From positions 1 through 17,082 of the forward strand of contig JANQXJ010000182.1 of NCBI GenBank assembly GCA_030729445.1: a DNA stretch of 17,082 nucleotides, written 5' to 3'. The translations under genes and the position numbers were made by a program. A model generated the notes under the pieces. It did not search any database, had not been told where the DNA came from, and saw only the letters and a program-made list of their open reading frames with translations. This document shows, piece after piece, positions 14,238 to 17,082 of this stretch; the first letter of the stretch is position 1; the number at the start of each line of letters is the position of its first letter. Source of the DNA: Limnohabitans sp. Its GTDB lineage: Bacteria > Pseudomonadota > Gammaproteobacteria > Burkholderiales > Burkholderiaceae_C.

Positions 14238-14243
14238 AGGAGC
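14238..14243 (+). promoter_or_regulatory. Ribosome binding site of ivd
   Basis: AAGGAG lies four bases before the ATG at 14248. It decides this start over an in-frame extension to 14173. Confidence 0.75.
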
Positions 14244-14247
14244 CCCC

Positions 14248-15429
14248 ATGAACAACCTGCCCGGCCTGAATTTCCAACTCGGTGAAGACATCGATGCCCT
14301 GCGCGACGCGGTGCGCGACTTTGCCCAAGCCGAAATCGCCCCCCGCGCCGCTGAGATCGACCGCAATGACCAGTTCCCGATGGACTTGTGGCGCAAGATG
14401 GGCGACTTGGGCGTGCTGGGCATCACCGTGGGTGAGGAATACGGCGGCGCCAACATGGGCTACTTGGCGCACATGATCGCCATGGAAGAAATCTCCCGAG
14501 CCAGCGCCTCTGTGGGTCTGAGCTATGGTGCGCACTCCAACCTGTGTGTCAACCAGATCAAGCGCAACGGCACCCCCGAACAACGCGCCAAATACCTGCC
14601 CAAACTGATCAGTGGTGAGCACGTCGGCGCCCTGGCCATGAGCGAACCCGGCGCGGGCTCGGACGTGCTGAGCATGAAGCTCAAGGCCGAAGATAAAGGC
14701 GGTTACTACCTGCTCAACGGCTCCAAGATGTGGATCACCAACGGGCCTGACGCCGACACCTTGGTGGTCTATGCCAAGAGCGAGCCCGAGCTGGGCGCAC
14801 GCGGCGTGACCGCCTTCCTGATCGAAAAGGGCATGAAAGGTTTTTCGATTGCGCAAAAGCTCGACAAGCTGGGCATGCGCGGCAGCCACACGGGCGAGCT
14901 GGTGTTCAACAACGTCGAAGTGCCCGAGGCCAATATTTTGGGCGGTCTGAACAACGGCGCCAAGGTGCTGATGAGCGGTCTGGACTACGAACGCGCTGTG
15001 CTCACTGGCGGTCCGCTGGGCATCATGCAGGCCGTCATGGACAACGTGATCCCCTACATCCACGACCGCAAGCAATTTGGCCAAAGCATTGGCGAGTTCC
15101 AGCTGATTCAAGGCAAAGTGGCCGACATGTACACCGTGCTGCAAGCCGGTCGCAGCTTTGCCTACACCGTGGCCAAAAACCTGGATCTGCTGGGCGCCGA
15201 GCATGTGCGCCAAGTGCGCAAGGACTGCGCATCCGTTATTTTGTGGACCGCCGAAAAAGCCACTTGGATGGCGGGCGAGGGCGTGCAGATATTTGGTGGT
15301 AACGGCTACATCAACGAATACCCGCTGGGCCGTTTGTGGCGCGATGCCAAGTTGTACGAAATCGGCGCGGGCACGAGCGAGATTCGCCGCATGTTGATTG
15401 GCCGAGAGCTGTTTGCAGAAACCTGTTGA
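14248..15429 (+). CDS. ivd: Isovaleryl-CoA dehydrogenase
   Basis: This FAD enzyme oxidises isovaleryl-CoA to 3-methylcrotonyl-CoA in leucine degradation and passes electrons to ETF. The 393-residue length is typical of acyl-CoA dehydrogenases. The FAD/substrate signature ALAMSEPGAGSDV is at 128-140, and QIFGGNGYINEYPLGRLWRDAKLYEIGAGTSEIRR spans 347-381 in consecutive blocks. The residue that is Glu in short- and medium-chain enzymes (YEGT) is replaced here by YEIGAGTSE. Instead E248 in the LDYERAVLTGGP helix is present at the place of the catalytic Glu of isovaleryl-CoA dehydrogenase. This is the main reason for the specific call. In Pseudomonas the orthologue is liuA. It is likely co-transcribed with the thioesterase and controlled by operator 2. 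Confidence 0.92.
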   Translation: MNNLPGLNFQLGEDIDALRDAVRDFAQAEIAPRAAEIDRNDQFPMDLWRKMGDLGVLGITVGEEYGGANMGYLAHMIAMEEISRASASVGLSYGAHSNLCVNQIKRNGTPEQRAKYLPKLISGEHVGALAMSEPGAGSDVLSMKLKAEDKGGYYLLNGSKMWITNGPDADTLVVYAKSEPELGARGVTAFLIEKGMKGFSIAQKLDKLGMRGSHTGELVFNNVEVPEANILGGLNNGAKVLMSGLDYERAVLTGGPLGIMQAVMDNVIPYIHDRKQFGQSIGEFQLIQGKVADMYTVLQAGRSFAYTVAKNLDLLGAEHVRQVRKDCASVILWTAEKATWMAGEGVQIFGGNGYINEYPLGRLWRDAKLYEIGAGTSEIRRMLIGRELFAETC

Positions 15430-15478
15430 GGCCAGCCAAGCTCGCCCGCCTTTTGCAAATGCCGGTGACAATCACACC

Positions 15479-16135
15479 ATGACTTCTTCTCTGCAAAACC
15501 TTCTCGACAACAACCGCCAATGGTCGGCACGCATGGTGCGCGACGACCCGGCGTTTTTCACCCGCCTCGCCAACCAGCAATCGCCCAAATACCTGTGGAT
15601 TGGTTGTTCCGACAGCCGTGTGCCCGCCAACCAAATTACCGGGCTGGACCCTGGCGAAGTGTTCGTCCACCGCAACGTGGCCAATGTGGTGGTGCACTCG
15701 GACCTGAATGCCTTGTCGGTCATCCAGTACGCGGTCGACGCCCTCAAGGTCGAGCACATCATGGTGGTGGGCCATTATGGTTGTGGAGGCGTGCTGGCCA
15801 CGCTGCGGGGCACGCGCGTGGGCTTGGCCGATAACTGGCTGCGCCATGTGCATGACGTGAAGGTGCGCCACCGCCGCCGCTTGGACCACCTGCCTGTGCT
15901 GGCGCAGGAAGACGCCCTGTGCGAGATGAACGTGATCGAACAGGTGGGTAACGTGGCCCTGACCAATGTGGTGCAAGACGCTTGGGCGCGGGGCCAAAAG
16001 CTCAGCGTCCACGGCTGGTGTTATGGCATCAAAGACGGGCTGGCCAAGGACCTGGGCGTGAGCATGAGCGGTGCGCACGAGGTGGTCGATGTGTTCCGAA
16101 GCGCCTTCAAGCGCTACCCTCGTGGCGGTCTGTGA
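15479..16135 (+). CDS. can: Beta-class carbonic anhydrase
   Basis: The enzyme interconverts CO2 and bicarbonate in the cytoplasm. The 218-residue protein is close in length to E. coli Can (220). Zinc ligands and catalytic residues are all visible: C43, D45 and R47 in GCSDSRVPA, and H99 and C102 in VVGHYGCGG. Further family blocks are GEVFVHRNVANVV (59-71), SVIQYAVDALKVEHI and VHGWCYGIKDG. The ATG at 15479 has only a weak GGTGA ribosome site; upstream in-frame residues lie inside the ivd end and are not family-like. It starts 49 bases after ivd and 99 before a thiolase, so it sits inside a catabolic cluster. A link to the bicarbonate-using methylcrotonyl-CoA carboxylase is proposed in the findings. 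Confidence 0.93.
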   Translation: MTSSLQNLLDNNRQWSARMVRDDPAFFTRLANQQSPKYLWIGCSDSRVPANQITGLDPGEVFVHRNVANVVVHSDLNALSVIQYAVDALKVEHIMVVGHYGCGGVLATLRGTRVGLADNWLRHVHDVKVRHRRRLDHLPVLAQEDALCEMNVIEQVGNVALTNVVQDAWARGQKLSVHGWCYGIKDGLAKDLGVSMSGAHEVVDVFRSAFKRYPRGGL

Positions 16136-16184
16136 AGACTGGAGTGCCTCTGCGCAGTTCAGATTTTCTGGTTTATTTCTTTCG

Positions 16185-16201
16185 TTGAGCCCTAAGCTCA
16201 A
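16185..16201. repeat. Short inverted repeat before the thiolase gene
   Basis: TTGAGC (16185-16190) and GCTCAA (16196-16201) form a six-base stem around CCTAA in the 99-base gap between can and the thiolase. There is no T-tract on either side. It may be an operator or a weak hairpin, or chance. The gap holds no other clear signal; a -10-like element could not be assigned. Confidence 0.3.
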
Positions 16202-16234
16202 AGTAGAGTTCATTTCAATTTTCTGGAGAAAACC

Positions 16235-17082
16235 ATGTCCGACCCCATCGTCATCGTCAGCGCTGCCCGCACCCCCATGGGCAGCTTTCAGGGCGACTTT
16301 TCTGCGCTGGCCGCCCACGACCTGGGCGGTGCCGCCATCAAGGCTGCTGTCGAGCGCGCAGGCGTCAGCCCTGAGCTGGTCACCGAAGTGCTGTTTGGCA
16401 ACTGCCTGATGGCCGGTCAGGGCCAGGCGCCAGCGCGCCAAGCGGGCTTCAAGGGCGGTTTGCCCAAAAGCGCGGGCGCGGTCACGCTGTCCAAGATGTG
16501 CGGCTCGGGCATGCGGGCGGCCATGTTCGCGCACGACATGCTGGTGGCCGGCACACACGATGTGTTGGTGGCCGGTGGCATGGAAAGCATGACCAATGCG
16601 CCTTACCTGATGCTCAAGGGCCGTGGCGGTTACCGCATGGGACACGACCGCATCTTTGACCACATGATGCTCGACGGCCTGGAAGACGCTTACGAGCCTG
16701 GCCGCAGCATGGGCACTTTTGGCGAAGACTGCGCCGCCAAGTACAGCTTCACCCGCGCCGAGCAAGACCACTTTGCCACCACCAGCGTGTTGCGCGCCAA
16801 GGCCGCCACCGAGTCGGGTGCCTTTGCCACCGAGATCACGCCCGTGACGGTGAAAGACCGCAGCGGCGAGCGTGTGGTGTCCATCGACGAAGGCCCGGGC
16901 AAAGTCAAGCTCGACAAAATCACCAGCCTCAAGCCCGCCTTCAAGAAAGACGGCACCATCACCGCCGCCAGCAGCTCGTCCATCAACGACGGCGCGGCTG
17001 CCATGGTGTTGATGCGCGAGAGCACCGCCGCCAAGCTCGGCTGCAAACCGCTGGCCCGCATCGTGAGCCACGCCACCCACGC
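16235..17082 (+). CDS. atoB: Acetyl-CoA acetyltransferase (thiolase), 5' part
   Basis: The frame starts with ATG at 16235, ten bases from the centre of GGAGA (16225-16229), and runs open to the window edge, giving 282 of an expected 390 or so residues. The N-terminus MSDPIVIVSAARTPMGSFQG is typical of thiolases. The acyl-accepting cysteine is C89 in SKMCGSGMRA. AGGMESMTNAPYL, GRSMGTFGEDCAAKY and SSSINDGAAAMVLM follow in the expected order. The C-terminal His and Cys active-site blocks lie beyond the edge. Thiolases of this type join or split acetoacetyl-CoA and acetyl-CoA, which fits the end of leucine degradation. AtoB/PhaA-type biosynthetic and catabolic thiolases cannot be told apart here, so the symbol is tentative. 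Confidence 0.88.
   Translation, partial: MSDPIVIVSAARTPMGSFQGDFSALAAHDLGGAAIKAAVERAGVSPELVTEVLFGNCLMAGQGQAPARQAGFKGGLPKSAGAVTLSKMCGSGMRAAMFAHDMLVAGTHDVLVAGGMESMTNAPYLMLKGRGGYRMGHDRIFDHMMLDGLEDAYEPGRSMGTFGEDCAAKYSFTRAEQDHFATTSVLRAKAATESGAFATEITPVTVKDRSGERVVSIDEGPGKVKLDKITSLKPAFKKDGTITAASSSSINDGAAAMVLMRESTAAKLGCKPLARIVSHATH

Noticed and set aside
14179..15471. A 430-residue minus-strand open frame opposite ivd
   Set aside because: ivd has all family blocks on the other strand, and the antisense product is His/Ala/Val/Gln-rich with no domain.
15311..17080. A 589-residue minus-strand open frame across ivd, can and the thiolase
   Set aside because: It lies antisense to three genes with clear catalytic motifs, and its His/Ala/Gly/Gln-rich translation is typical of a shadow frame in GC-rich DNA.
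16235..17082. The thiolase as a truncated pseudogene
   Set aside because: The frame is open to the last base and motifs are in order; only the window edge ends it.

Overview
The window looks like ordinary chromosome of a Gram-negative betaproteobacterium, most likely Burkholderiales and probably Comamonadaceae. This rests on the GC-rich coding DNA, the separate glyQ and glyS subunit genes, the corC-lnt pair followed by glyQ-glyS-gmhB-plsC, and the isovaleryl-CoA dehydrogenase/MerR cluster. I cannot fix the genus by eye. I see no transposase, phage gene, integrase or CRISPR array. Coding is dense and the longest gene-free stretch is about 260 bases.

Region 1 (1-2707): the 3' part of a tRNA-Gly(GCC) and its terminator, then two minus-strand genes that overlap by ATGA: fadD (long-chain acyl-CoA ligase) followed by a metallo-beta-lactamase-fold hydrolase. 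Region 2 (2867-3619): a GNAT acetyltransferase, divergent from fadD.

Region 3 (3692-11668): a plus-strand run of seven closely spaced genes. These are corC, lnt (apolipoprotein N-acyltransferase), glyQ and glyS (glycyl-tRNA synthetase), gmhB (heptose bisphosphate phosphatase for the LPS core), a PlsC-type acyltransferase and a YgjP-like zinc metallopeptidase. Apart from the synthetase, most of the set concerns envelope construction. The run ends in a non-coding stretch with three GTCATCCCGG-type hairpins, where it meets a convergent gene.

Region 4 (11928-17082): a catabolic cluster. A second MBL-fold hydrolase (minus) is divergent from a MerR-family regulator that resembles LiuR. It is followed by a PaaI-type thioesterase, isovaleryl-CoA dehydrogenase, a beta-carbonic anhydrase and an acetyl-CoA acetyltransferase cut by the window edge. 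Two nearly identical 22-bp palindromes with TTGACGTT/AACGTCAA arms lie in the MBL/merR divergent region and just upstream of the thioesterase. The second sits exactly between a good -35 and -10. This self-contained regulator-plus-two-operators arrangement, probably controlling leucine/isovalerate breakdown, is the most interesting signal here. The carbonic anhydrase may supply bicarbonate to a methylcrotonyl-CoA carboxylase that would be expected beyond the right edge. I found no clearly undescribed system; the best leads are the regulatory architecture of region 4, nested inverted repeats before glyQ, and the hairpin repeats.
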